From Terriglobia bacterium (GTDB lineage Bacteria; Acidobacteriota; Terriglobia; Bryobacterales; Bryobacteraceae), in assembly GCA_021325235.1 (NCBI GenBank), contig JAJPHN010000031.1:62001-126000 (forward strand): DNA of 64,000 nucleotides, in the 5' to 3' direction. The translations under genes were made by a program, and so were the position numbers. The notes beneath the pieces were generated by a model. The model was not told the origin of the DNA. It saw nothing but the letters and a program-made list of their open reading frames with translations, and searched no databases. Positions within the stretch are counted from its first letter, which is position 1; each line of letters begins with the position of its first letter. This document shows positions 52,462 to 62,900 of this stretch, piece after piece.

Positions 52462-53685
52462 GTGGGTTTCGCACCGGTCGACGAACAACTCAAGTATCTG
52501 AAGAAGGGCCTCGCCGAACTGATTCGCGAAGAGGATCTGCGCGAACGCTTAACTGCGGCCGCTAAAGAGAATCGCCCGCTGCGGGTGAAGGCTGGTTTTG
52601 ATCCGACTGCGCCCGATCTCCATCTCGGCCACACGGTTTTGCTGCGCAAGATGAAGCATTTCCAGGATCTCGGCCACACCGTGATCTTTCTCATCGGCGA
52701 CATGACGGGACTGATCGGCGATCCCACCGGACGCAACGTCACGCGGCCGCCGATGACCCGCGACGAGATCAACAAAAATGCGCAAACGTACCGCGAGCAG
52801 GTGTTCAAAATCCTCGATCCGGAAAAGACGGAGATTCGATTCAACAGCGAATGGCTCGAGCCGCTGACGTTTGAGAACGTCATCCGGCTCTGCTCGAAAT
52901 ATACGGTGGCGCGGCTGCTCGAGCGCAATGATTTCAGCAAGCGTTTCAAAGAGGGCGTGCCGGTCTCGGTGCATGAGCTGTTGTACCCGCTCTCGCAGGC
53001 TTTCGATTCCGTCGCGCTCGAGTGCGATGTCGAGATGGGCGGCACGGATCAGACTTTCAATCTGCTGGTGGGTCGCGAGATTCAGAAGGATTACGGGCAA
53101 GCAGCGCAGATCGTGGCGACGGTGCCGATTCTCGAAGGGCTGGACGGCGTCGAGAAGATGTCGAAATCGAAAGGCAACTACATCGGCATTACCGAGCCGC
53201 CCAAGGTGATGTTCCGCAAGGTGATGCAGATCAGCGATGAGCTGATGTACCGCTACTGGGAGCTGCTGACGGATCTGCAGATGGACGAGATTGCGCGGCT
53301 GCGGAGCGATGTTGCGAGCGGCGCGAAGGATCCGATGCAGGTGAAAATGGAACTCGGCCGCCGCATTGTGGCGGATTTTCATTCGCAGGCAGAGGCGGAT
53401 CAGGCGGTAGAGGCATTCGATCGCGAAGTGCGTCAGGGCCTTGAGCCGGCCGACACGGAAACGGTTGAGCTGCCGCCACTCGCGAAAACGGATAAGGGTA
53501 TTCGCGTGGATAAACTGCTGGCCGCCGTAGGGCTCGCCGAGAGCGTGACGGATGCGACGCGCAAGATCAAGGCGGGAGCGGTGGAGATCAACGGCAACAT
53601 CCAGAAAGAGCTGCTGCTCAGCCCTGCCGACGGCACGCTGGTCGTGCGGCTCGGCAAGAAATGGAAGCGCGTAAAGACATCCTGA
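52462..53685 (+). CDS. tyrS: Tyrosyl-tRNA synthetase
   Basis: A 407-aa class I aminoacyl-tRNA synthetase of the TyrRS2/TyrZ type. It has the HIGH-type motif HLGHTV, the tyrosine/ATP site in [14 protein letters not shown] and [10 protein letters not shown], and KMSKS as [15 protein letters not shown]-terminal S4 RNA-binding domain ([19 protein letters not shown]) follows. It charges tRNA-Tyr. GTG 52462 fits the family N-terminus; AAGGA lies immediately before it, closer than ideal. The frame then runs to 53685 without interruption. Confidence 0.95.
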   Translation: MGFAPVDEQLKYLKKGLAELIREEDLRERLTAAAKENRPLRVKAGFDPTAPDLHLGHTVLLRKMKHFQDLGHTVIFLIGDMTGLIGDPTGRNVTRPPMTRDEINKNAQTYREQVFKILDPEKTEIRFNSEWLEPLTFENVIRLCSKYTVARLLERNDFSKRFKEGVPVSVHELLYPLSQAFDSVALECDVEMGGTDQTFNLLVGREIQKDYGQAAQIVATVPILEGLDGVEKMSKSKGNYIGITEPPKVMFRKVMQISDELMYRYWELLTDLQMDEIARLRSDVASGAKDPMQVKMELGRRIVADFHSQAEADQAVEAFDREVRQGLEPADTETVELPPLAKTDKGIRVDKLLAAVGLAESVTDATRKIKAGAVEINGNIQKELLLSPADGTLVVRLGKKWKRVKTS

Positions 53686-53722
53686 CGCGAGTTACTGCTT
53701 TTCGAACCGGTACCGGACCGTC

Positions 53723-54253
53723 CTACGGCACGCGATGCAGCAGCATCTCCACCAGCGTTCGCGGCGGAGAATTGCCTGCAGTCATCTGGGTCGTCTCTGC
53801 CCACTCGCCTTTGCTGTTGACTTCCATGCTGTTGGTGATCTTTGTTGGGCCTCCCTCGAAACCCCAGCTGAATCCGTTCGCTGAAACGTGGAGCTCCGTA
53901 TCCAGGTATCGTCCCCCGCTGTAAGCTCGGAAGCGATAGGTCGAAGTGGCCTCGTCGTATGCGATGGTCGCGAGCGCCTGAAAGGCAATCTCGCCGCTCG
54001 GGTTCCGTCCTGTTCCCTCGACCAGCATCACTGTGCCATCCAGTTTGAGCTCGACTTTCTCTGTCTGCGTCAGCTTCATTTCCGTTGGGCCGGGATTTAC
54101 CTTCGCTTCGCCCGACCAGGTTCCAACCAGAAAACCCAGCTTCTTCATCGCCTCACGCTGCGTCGCGAGGTTTGGTTGCTGGCCAAGGCTGATCGAAGCC
54201 CCGGCATGCAGGACGGCTCCGGCAAACAGGACCATTGAATAGGGTTGTCTCAT
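53723..54253 (-). CDS. Exported DUF1579-like protein
   Basis: A 176-aa protein with signal peptide ([20 protein letters not shown]) and a lipocalin-type beta-barrel. The motif [15 protein letters not shown] and later [20 protein letters not shown], then [17 protein letters not shown] match DUF1579/THAP4-like heme- or lipid-binding barrels. The function is unknown. It is convergent with tyrS and divergent from the aldehyde dehydrogenase gene. Confidence 0.82.
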   Translation of the reverse strand: MRQPYSMVLFAGAVLHAGASISLGQQPNLATQREAMKKLGFLVGTWSGEAKVNPGPTEMKLTQTEKVELKLDGTVMLVEGTGRNPSGEIAFQALATIAYDEATSTYRFRAYSGGRYLDTELHVSANGFSWGFEGGPTKITNSMEVNSKGEWAETTQMTAGNSPPRTLVEMLLHRVP

Positions 54254-54350
54254 TCCGCCACCTCCGGCGAATGCCAGTCATGATATCGAGTTTCATTCCG
54301 GGATCGGCTCGCTTCCCTTGGCATATGATGTTGCCGGAAGGAAGAGAACC

Positions 54351-55832
<1,482 letters not shown>

Positions 55833-55842
55833 GTCGGTTCGG

Positions 55843-56145
55843 TCAGGCGAGCGCGTGCGTGCCGTGGGTGATGGCCGCTCCGGCACGCAGCGCCGCCGCA
55901 ATCACGACCACTTCGCTGAGTTCCTGGTCCGACGCCCCAGCCTCGCGCGCTCTCTTCGCGTGAATCTCGATGCAGTAGGGGCACTGGGTGGTGAAGGCCA
56001 CCGCGAGCGCCATCAGTTCTTTGTATTTCACCGGGATAGCGCCGGCTGCCATAGCCGCCTTATCGAACGCCCAGAACGCCTTCATGCCCTCCGGAGCATT
56101 TGCATCCAGAGTTTTGAGTTTCCCCAGATTTTTCATGTCGTACAT
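55843..56145 (-). CDS. Carboxymuconolactone decarboxylase family protein
   Basis: A 100-aa AhpD-like protein with the motif TTQCPYCIEIHAKRARE (CxxC followed by His), the peroxidase-type thiol site. Family helices KELMALAVAF and ELSEVVVIAAALRAGAAITHG surround it. It is convergent with the aldehyde dehydrogenase gene (10-nt gap). Likely a small thiol-based antioxidant protein. Confidence 0.92.
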   Translation of the reverse strand: MYDMKNLGKLKTLDANAPEGMKAFWAFDKAAMAAGAIPVKYKELMALAVAFTTQCPYCIEIHAKRAREAGASDQELSEVVVIAAALRAGAAITHGTHALA

Positions 56146-56209
56146 CGTCGCGTTACCTCCAGGGCGCTAGTGTATCGAAGCCGGCTCGAAGATCTACGGG
56201 TCTGCTGTT

Positions 56210-57181
56210 TTAGAACAGCAGCAGTTGGGAGCCGGCTGGCGCGGGCGGGTTCGTTCTTGAAAAATCGCGCTGCCCGATCCCGACGCGTTCTCGAATCCGC
56301 TGGATGCGTTCGCGGATCATCTCGGGATAGCTGCCCTTGAGAAACGCGTTGGAGCCGTAGCTCTGCCGGTAGCGAAGAGCGAGCGCCGGAAACTGTTCTT
56401 CGATGAAAGGCAGATAGACGCGGCTCGAGCAGGGTTTCAGGAACAAGACATTCGCCCCGAACTGATCGGCCCCGGCTTCCTTCGCAGCTCGCGCTACGGA
56501 TTCCAGATTTTCTTCGGAATCGGTGATCCAGGGCAGCACCGGGCTGGCGATGACGCCGGCGGAAACGCCCGCCTCAGTCAGTGCGCGAACCGCTTTCAGG
56601 CGCAGATCGGGGCGGGGAGCAAAGGGTTCGGTTCGTTTCGCCAATTTCGCATCGACCGTCGTGACCGAGAATGTAACCCGCACTTCATTTCGTTCGGCAA
56701 TCGCGCGAAACAGATCTGCATCGCGCGCGGCGAGGTCCGATTTGGTGGTGACGAAGAGCGAAATGCCCGAGATGCGCTGCAGTGCTGTCAGGACGGCACG
56801 GGTTCGACCGAATTTGCGCTCAGCCGGCTGGTAGGGGTCCGTCGCAGTGCCGACCCCGATCACCTGGCCCGGTTTCACCTGCCGCAATTCGCTTTGAAAT
56901 TGAGCCGGATTCCACTCTTTGGCATAGATTTCGGTTTCGAAAGCCTCGGCTTCTTCCTTCTCCAGGAACTCGTGAGTGAAGCGGGCGTAGCAGTATTTAC
57001 AACCGTACTCGCAGCCCCGGTAGGGGTTGATGGTCCAGTCGAAGGGCACACGGCGGGAATCGCAGCGGTTCAGCCAGCTACGGGTGGGCAGGCTCCGATA
57101 TTCGACTCGGCGCTTTTCGGCCAGCAGCGAACCCTCGGCGGCCAGACGAGCGATGCCAACGAGGCGGACGAGATCCTGCAT
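56210..57181 (-). CDS. Radical SAM protein, Rv2578c/SPL-like
   Basis: A 323-aa radical SAM enzyme. The cluster motif is CEYGCKYCYARFTHEF (C-x3-C-x2-C), preceded by PFDWTINPYRGCEYG, as in the Rv2578c and spore-photoproduct-lyase-like groups. Later segments QVIGVGTATDPYQPAER and ITTKSDL-type (FVTTKSDLAARDADL) complete the barrel. The substrate is unknown; these proteins generate a 5'-deoxyadenosyl radical in the cytoplasm. It is monocistronic. Confidence 0.9.
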   Translation of the reverse strand: MQDLVRLVGIARLAAEGSLLAEKRRVEYRSLPTRSWLNRCDSRRVPFDWTINPYRGCEYGCKYCYARFTHEFLEKEEAEAFETEIYAKEWNPAQFQSELRQVKPGQVIGVGTATDPYQPAERKFGRTRAVLTALQRISGISLFVTTKSDLAARDADLFRAIAERNEVRVTFSVTTVDAKLAKRTEPFAPRPDLRLKAVRALTEAGVSAGVIASPVLPWITDSEENLESVARAAKEAGADQFGANVLFLKPCSSRVYLPFIEEQFPALALRYRQSYGSNAFLKGSYPEMIRERIQRIRERVGIGQRDFSRTNPPAPAGSQLLLF

Positions 57182-57256
57182 GAGAATGCCTCTCCTGCAG
57201 GTATATTCGCCTATTCTTCGCCTCTAGTCAACTGCGCTTTGCGCAAACAGGGTAGT

Positions 57257-57328
57257 TGAAAATTCAAACCCAACCGAACTTTGGCAGAGATCTGAAAATT
57301 CAAAGCCAGTTCAAATTCAAAGCCAACC
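57257..57328. repeat. Three imperfect AAATTCAAA-containing direct repeats
   Basis: Three ~18-nt units lie between the radical SAM start (57181) and the end of the LuxR-type gene (57328): TGAAAATTCAAACCCAACC (57257-57275), TGAAAATTCAAAGCCAGT (57293-57310) and TCAAATTCAAAGCCAACC (57311-57328). They are AT-rich against the GC-rich background. No coding potential. A regulator-binding array or slipped duplication. Confidence 0.6.
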
Positions 57329-57999
57329 TATGAGGCCAGCAGGGAGACGATGCCCTTTTGGCGGAGTCCGTTCAGCGCGAGGCCGTGGCGGCCGTGGACG
57401 CCGGTTTTTTCGAAGATGTGTTTCAGGTGGATTTTCACCGTACCGGGGCGAATACCCAGTTCCTGAGCGATTTCGCGATTTTTGTAGCCCTGCTCTACCA
57501 GCTCCATGACCTGGTGTTCGCGGGGGGTGAGCTCGGTACGGATCTGAATTTCCGGGATGATGGCATCGCGGAAGACGGAATCCTGCATCCAGCTGCGGCC
57601 CTGCGCGACGGATCGCAGACACGCGAGCACGGCTCCACTGTCAGCAGACTTACGGATGATGCCTCTGGCTCCGGCTTGCAGGAAACGCAGCGCTTCGGCT
57701 TCGGTGATGGACATGCCCCAGACGACGACATACGGCATGCGGAATCGCCCTTCGGCGGCATCGCTGCTCATCTGCATCAGAGCTTCGAGAACCAGCTTGG
57801 CGCCGAGTCCCTTATCAATGATGAGGATGTCCGTGCGAGCGGCATCAGCGCTGGTTCGCCATTCGGCGGGAGTGGCGTGTGCCGAGCCGAATTCCAGATC
57901 GCCGGTAGAAGCGAGGAGGTGCTCGAGCCCGAATACGGTCAACGGCTGTGTCTCACAAATAGCTACGGTCTTTTTACGCCGTGTCAGTTCCAGGTTCAT
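57328..57999 (-). CDS. LuxR-type response regulator with degenerate receiver
   Basis: A 223-aa NarL/FixJ-like protein. The C-terminal HTH (~155-215) is canonical: LTPREHQVMELVEQGYKNRE, IAQELGIRPGTVKIHLKHIF. The N-terminal receiver-like domain keeps the phospho-acceptor-like Asp in DILIIDKGLG and a Lys in GIIRKSAD, but the acidic pocket is reduced to a single Glu (VAICETQP). Phosphorylation by a kinase is therefore uncertain. It has no adjacent sensor kinase. Confidence 0.88.
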   Translation of the reverse strand: MNLELTRRKKTVAICETQPLTVFGLEHLLASTGDLEFGSAHATPAEWRTSADAARTDILIIDKGLGAKLVLEALMQMSSDAAEGRFRMPYVVVWGMSITEAEALRFLQAGARGIIRKSADSGAVLACLRSVAQGRSWMQDSVFRDAIIPEIQIRTELTPREHQVMELVEQGYKNREIAQELGIRPGTVKIHLKHIFEKTGVHGRHGLALNGLRQKGIVSLLAS

Positions 58000-58163
58000 A
58001 GATCAGTCTTCGAGATTCTTATCGGCAAAGAGGCTCGGAATTTGAGTGTTTGTTGAAATAAATAACTCTCGGGGAATTCGGAGAGAGCCGCGGGAGGCGC
58101 ACAGAACTCGACATGCACAGTACGAAAGTTTGAACGGCGGGTTCGAATGGCGATAATCGAGGA

Positions 58164-58616
58164 ATGCGCCTCACACTTGTTCCGCTAGCGGTTTTCGCAT
58201 CGCTACTGCTGGTGAACGCCTGCTCGCATGGCGACCGCGAGAAGCTGCACGACAAAGCTTCAAACCTGGCGCACGAAGCGAAGCAGCAGGCGCATCAGGT
58301 TGCCTCCGACATCAAGACGAACGACTCGGCGCAGGCGGAAGAAAAGCTGCATCGCGGCGAGCAGGATCTGAAGAAGGCGGGCGCGGAGGCGTCAGTGAAA
58401 CTTGATCACGCTGCTCTGGAAGCGAAAGTGAAAGCACGGCTGGCGAACGATCTGGGCGCGTCGAGTTTGACAAACATTTCGGTCGCAGCGGCGGACGGAG
58501 AAGTTACTCTGACCGGTCATGTTGCGTCGACGGATCAGAAGACGGCAGCAGGGAACGCGGCGGCGGCTGTGCCGGGAGTAGCCAAAGTGCGCAACGACCT
58601 TACGATTGCGCCGTGA
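58164..58616 (+). CDS. BON domain lipoprotein
   Basis: A 150-aa lipoprotein. The signal peptide ends in the lipobox LLVNAC. An Ala/Lys/His-rich helical spacer (~20-85) follows, then one BON domain (EAKVKARLANDLGASSLTNI ... ADGEVTLTGHVASTDQ ... VPGVAKVRNDLTIAP). BON domains bind membranes or lipid and are common in osmotic-stress proteins such as OsmY. Its end overlaps the convergent MscS gene by 17 nt. Confidence 0.88.
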   Translation: MRLTLVPLAVFASLLLVNACSHGDREKLHDKASNLAHEAKQQAHQVASDIKTNDSAQAEEKLHRGEQDLKKAGAEASVKLDHAALEAKVKARLANDLGASSLTNISVAAADGEVTLTGHVASTDQKTAAGNAAAAVPGVAKVRNDLTIAP

Positions 58617-59583
58617 GCTGGACCTTGAGCGGCGGCATACCAACCACCTCATACGTTCCGGAGGCAATGCCGATGCCCGCTTCATCGAAGCTCTTAAGGA
58701 TTTCGCGGCTCATAGCGCTTTTGATCGAGCGAATGCCGTAATCGGGAACGATAAAGCGGACGGTCATCTCGACCCAGTTATCCGTCAGACGCCAGAAGAC
58801 CTGCGGCTCCAGCTCGCTCGGCTTCATGGCATAGCGCGACTCGAGCTCCTGGAGCGCGCCCTGGCTCATACGGGCGATTTCGACGGTGTGGCGGCGGGCG
58901 GCCTCGAGCAAAATCTGTTCCGCCTTTTCGCGATTCGCAGTGTAGGGAATCGGGAGCCGCATCTCTTCCCAGATGTAAGGAAACTCGCGCGTGTAGTTAT
59001 AGATCGGCTCGTCGAAGATGGTGGCGTTGGTGACGCGTACGATACGGCCGGTGTACTGGCGCGCCTGCACCCACATGGGATCGCCGGAATCGCCTTCGGC
59101 AGGCTGACCCATCTCCATGATGACGGTCTGGAAAAAGTTGAGCTCGATGACGTCGCCGCGAATGCCGCCCATAGTGATGCGGTCGCCGACACTGAACGAC
59201 TTGCCGCGCAGAATCACGAGATAGCCGGCGAAAGCCGTGACCACGCGCTGCAGGGCAAAGGCGAGTCCGGCAGTGACCATGCCGGCGGCGGTGGTGAGCG
59301 TGGCGGGATTGTCGAACCAGACCGAGACCAGGCCGATGACGATCAGCACGGTGGTGGTGATCGAGATACCCTGGCGAGTCCAGAAGACGATGCGCTTACT
59401 GTGGTGGTCGCGCTCGTTGGGCCGCGCGATCCAGCGCAGCAGCTGACCGATCAGGTAGACGATCAGGACGAAGACGGCCGAAAAGAGGAGCTTCTTAGCC
59501 GTGACGGCGTTGACGCCGACCAGTTTCACGCCGAAGAGCTGGACCGCCTGGTTGGGTCCGACGAGCTGAAAGAAGCTGCCCAC
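58600..59583 (-). CDS. Mechanosensitive ion channel, MscS family
   Basis: A 327-aa MscS-like channel. Two or three transmembrane helices come first (LLFSAVFVLIVYLIGQLLRW, ITTTVLIVIGLVSVWFD). The pore-lining helix is AAGMVTAGLAFALQRVVTAF, with the post-pore LVILRGKSFSVGDRI and IELNFFQTVIMEM beta-domain. The C-terminal cytoplasmic cage is present. It opens when membrane tension rises under osmotic downshock. A BON lipoprotein of osmotic-stress type is encoded next to it, convergently. Confidence 0.93.
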   Translation of the reverse strand: MGSFFQLVGPNQAVQLFGVKLVGVNAVTAKKLLFSAVFVLIVYLIGQLLRWIARPNERDHHSKRIVFWTRQGISITTTVLIVIGLVSVWFDNPATLTTAAGMVTAGLAFALQRVVTAFAGYLVILRGKSFSVGDRITMGGIRGDVIELNFFQTVIMEMGQPAEGDSGDPMWVQARQYTGRIVRVTNATIFDEPIYNYTREFPYIWEEMRLPIPYTANREKAEQILLEAARRHTVEIARMSQGALQELESRYAMKPSELEPQVFWRLTDNWVEMTVRFIVPDYGIRSIKSAMSREILKSFDEAGIGIASGTYEVVGMPPLKVQLTAQS

Positions 59584-59657
59584 GACAAGCTCTATTCAGC
59601 TAGAAAGCGGTCAGCGAACGAATGTTACACACATTCGCGGGTGCTCCCCGCAGGCGG

Positions 59658-59876
59658 TCAGCGTGTTCGGCAACCCGGAAGACACTGTATCTCGCGGAGC
59701 AGGCGGTGCTTATCCTCGGCCGGGAGAGCGTCTTTCACCCATTCGAAGTAGGTGCGCAACTCGTCGGCGGCGCGGCGGGCGGATATTTCCGATTTTTGAG
59801 CCAAACGGCGAACTCTTCGGATCGCGTGCACCAGATACCGCGACCGTATGCGTGTTACATCGGCTCCCGGTTCCAT
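59658..59876 (-). CDS. Possible small protein, 72 aa
   Basis: A 72-codon frame beginning MEPGADVTRIRSRYLVHAIR, followed by a helical, charged stretch (SARRAADELRTYFEWVKDAL, then PAEDKHRLLREI). The composition looks more protein-like than the competing plus-strand frames. It fills most of the 388-bp gap between the MscS and kinase genes. I recognise no family, and no clear ribosome binding site is visible. A short hairpin CGAATG/CATTCG lies at 59619-59637 just beyond its 3' end. Confidence 0.35.
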   Translation of the reverse strand: MEPGADVTRIRSRYLVHAIRRVRRLAQKSEISARRAADELRTYFEWVKDALPAEDKHRLLREIQCLPGCRTR

Positions 59877-59971
59877 ACCGGAATTACTTGCACTCCAAGA
59901 ACCACAGGGCTATTACGCCCGTCTTTCGGGCTACAGGAGAGGCGGGGTTGTATTTCTTACCGCGAACGGGT

Positions 59972-62900
59972 TCAGCGGCCGCCGGAAATGTTTTCCGAGA
60001 GGTGACCGGCGGACTGCGCGCGGCTGAAGGAGAAGCTGCGGAGGGCGATCTCGTTATTGCCGATCAGCGGGAAGCCGGAAGAGCGGCCCGGCACGATGAA
60101 GCCGAAGCTGCCATCGGCGAAATCGACCTGGGGATCGGTCCAGGTATCGACGGTCTGGCCGTTGATGCGATGAATGATCGTACCTTTTCGAATGATGATC
60201 TCGACCGAGAAATCCTTGCCGTTCCCGCTCGTGTATTCCTTGCGGGCGGAATCGATAGAACGGCCGTTCACGATGGCGTTGCGAGAGAGGTGCTGCTTGT
60301 CGGCTTCGAAGTGGCAATAATTTTCTGGGCCTTTGAAATGAACAAACCACTGCAGGCGCTTGCCTTTGCGGAGCTCGGCGTCGAAATGTATGGTGCCGGT
60401 CAGATTGGTGCGCCCGTAGAAGGCCATACCACCGCCGCGGCGAACCGCATAGCCGTTCTCACGACTCCAGCTGCCGACGTCTTCCCAGCCGGCGAGGATG
60501 TCGGTAGCGGGGTGGCGCTCTTCGACGGCGGGAAGGAGCTTTACGGGCAGCTCTTTGGTTTCACCGGATGCGAGGTCGATGGTCAAATTTCGAGAAACGA
60601 AGCCAGGAGCGGAGACGCTGACTTCGTAACTGCCGGCGGGAAGCGAAAGAGCTTCGCCGGCGTGGGCCCGGGAGACGTTGCCGGCGGCGTTCTTCAGTGA
60701 AACAGTGGCATGGGCCGGCGTGAGCGCGAAACGAAGCGTGGCTGGAGGCTCCGCGCTGCGTTCGAGTTTCGCCTCGTTCTCGAGCTGTAATCTCTGGCCC
60801 GAGCCGATCGTGTAGCTCTGAGATCTGGCGGTGAACTTCGGCTTACTGAATGCGATCTCGTGTTTGCCGGGGGCGAGTTTGAGCGGGCCGAGTGCGCCCG
60901 CTGCGTCGAGCTGCCCGACTTGCTGACCATCGACGCTCACCTCCGCTCCGGGGGTTCCGCTGCTGATCTGGAGTGATCCAGGCAGCGGTGTTTGAGCGCT
61001 CAGTGGCAGATTCACGGCCACTTCTTTACCGGTGGTGATGGTGAAATTGCCGGTGCGATCCTCGAAGCCAGGCTTGGCAACCTTCAGGGAATACGTATGC
61101 GGGGGAAGATTGCCGACGCGCAGAAAGCCGTTACGGGTTTTGCGGCGAAGTTTCACGCCATCGATGTAGACATCGGCATCATCGACGCCTGCATTGATCA
61201 GGACCGAGCCGCCGCTGAGGGCGTGTGCCATGGCCAAATAGCTGTCGGAGGGCGTGGCGGCGAGCGGAATGGACCAGTTATCGGCACCATAAGCAAAGGT
61301 TACGAGGTGGGGTCCGCTGCCCCGCAGCGCAAAGCGGGCACCAGAGCCGATTCTGCGCCAGCCACCCTGATCGACGGAGGCGGCGAGCATGGGATTGCTG
61401 CTCAGCAGGGTGAGAGTCTTGGGCTCGATGTGCGCTGAGACGGCGAGCAGCCCTCTACCGGATACTTTGGGCGGGAGCACCCTGGAGGTGGCGGAGTCGA
61501 AATCGAAAAATGCCCTGCGTCCGCCGGCCGCGCTGATAACGAGTTGCTGCTTTCCGGCGGGCAGCGTGTTGAGATCGAGTGAATTGGCTGAGAGTGGTTC
61601 TTCCGGTTTACCGTTGATACTGACGGTGTCGTCGGGGCTATCGACTCGCACGAGGAGCGGAGGTCCGGAAGGAACGGGTGGGGGTGCGGGAACGGTTTTG
61701 GCGGGCGGCGGAGCAAGGGCGACAGCGCGCTGCGGAACGGCGCTGGGACGCTGCGAGCTTTGATGAAGCAGGAGCACGCCCGCGGAAAGCACCGCGGCGG
61801 CGGCAGCTACACCACCGGCCCAGAGAAACAGTTTGGCAGTTTTGGGTTTCGGGGCGGCTTGCGGCTGAGGCGGAACGGGAATAGCGGGAACCTTGCCATT
61901 GGGGCGGGGACTCTCGGGCTTGACGGCGGCGGCGCGAGGGCGTCCAAGAAGCCGCTCGAGAAGCAGCCGGCGCTGCTGTTGCTCTTCGGTCGGGGTGCCG
62001 CTGCGGCGAATGGCTTCTTCCAGATTTTCGGCTTCGCGCTCGTAGGTGGCGCGGTTCTGCTCGAAGCGGCGGTTGAGCGTGCCGAGCAGGCTGTCGAGGC
62101 GCGGATCGCCGGGATAAGCGGACAGACCATCCTGCACGGCAGCAAGGGCGGCGGGCAGATTACCTTCCGATTGATGCCGGCGCGCCTGGGCCAGGACGGC
62201 GGAGACTCGCTCCTCGCGCTTATGGTCGGCCACTTTGCGCTCTACTTCACGCAGGCCGGCGGTGTTGGGGTCGAGAGCGGCTGCTTCTCGGGCGAGTTGC
62301 TCGGCGGCATCGGGGTCGGGGTCGACGCGGCGCTGCGCTTCGCGAAGAAAGATTTGGGCGATCCGCGAACTCAGGGCGGCATCGGTTGGATTCTCGGCGT
62401 GCGCCTGTTTGAGAGCTGCGATGCCGGGCTGCAGTTCGCCTTGTTCACAGAGCCGGTCGCCGCGGACGAGCAGTTCCTCGCTCTTATTGCGACGGGCGCT
62501 GCGCTGGGCAGCGAGCTTTTCGAGCTCGTCGAGTTCAGCATCACCGGGGAAACGCTGGCGGGCTTCGGCGATGAGACCGAGAGCGGCGCTGACACGGTCG
62601 GCTTCGAGCTCGCGATCAATGCGGCGAACCCAGCGGGCTTTCTCTTCGGCTTCGCTATGCTGTTCGCTGCGCTTCTGGAGGCGCTGGATATTTTCGGCGA
62701 GGCCGGGATGGGCGGGGTGAATGCCGCCGATCAGTTTCCACTGCTCGAGCGCGCCGTTCCATTCGTGAGCCTTCTCGAAATCGGCGGCGCGGCGCTCGAG
62801 GCGGCGCACGAGATCGCGATGCTCACGAGCGCTGCTGAGCGCCTGGTGAAACTGCTGCTCGTCGGGATAGCGCGCCTCGGCTTCTTCGAGTAATTCGACG

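Noticed and set aside
57257-57328. Possible CRISPR-like array
   Set aside because: Units are short, imperfect and two are tandem without spacers; no cas genes are present.
58606-59751. 381-codon plus-strand frame opposite the MscS gene
   Set aside because: MscS pore and cage motifs are on the minus strand; the plus frame has no domain.
61760-62893. 377-codon plus-strand frame inside the kinase gene
   Set aside because: Gly/Ala/Phe-rich shadow of the Glu/Arg-rich TPR region; the minus-strand frame is continuous for over 4 kb with recognisable domains.
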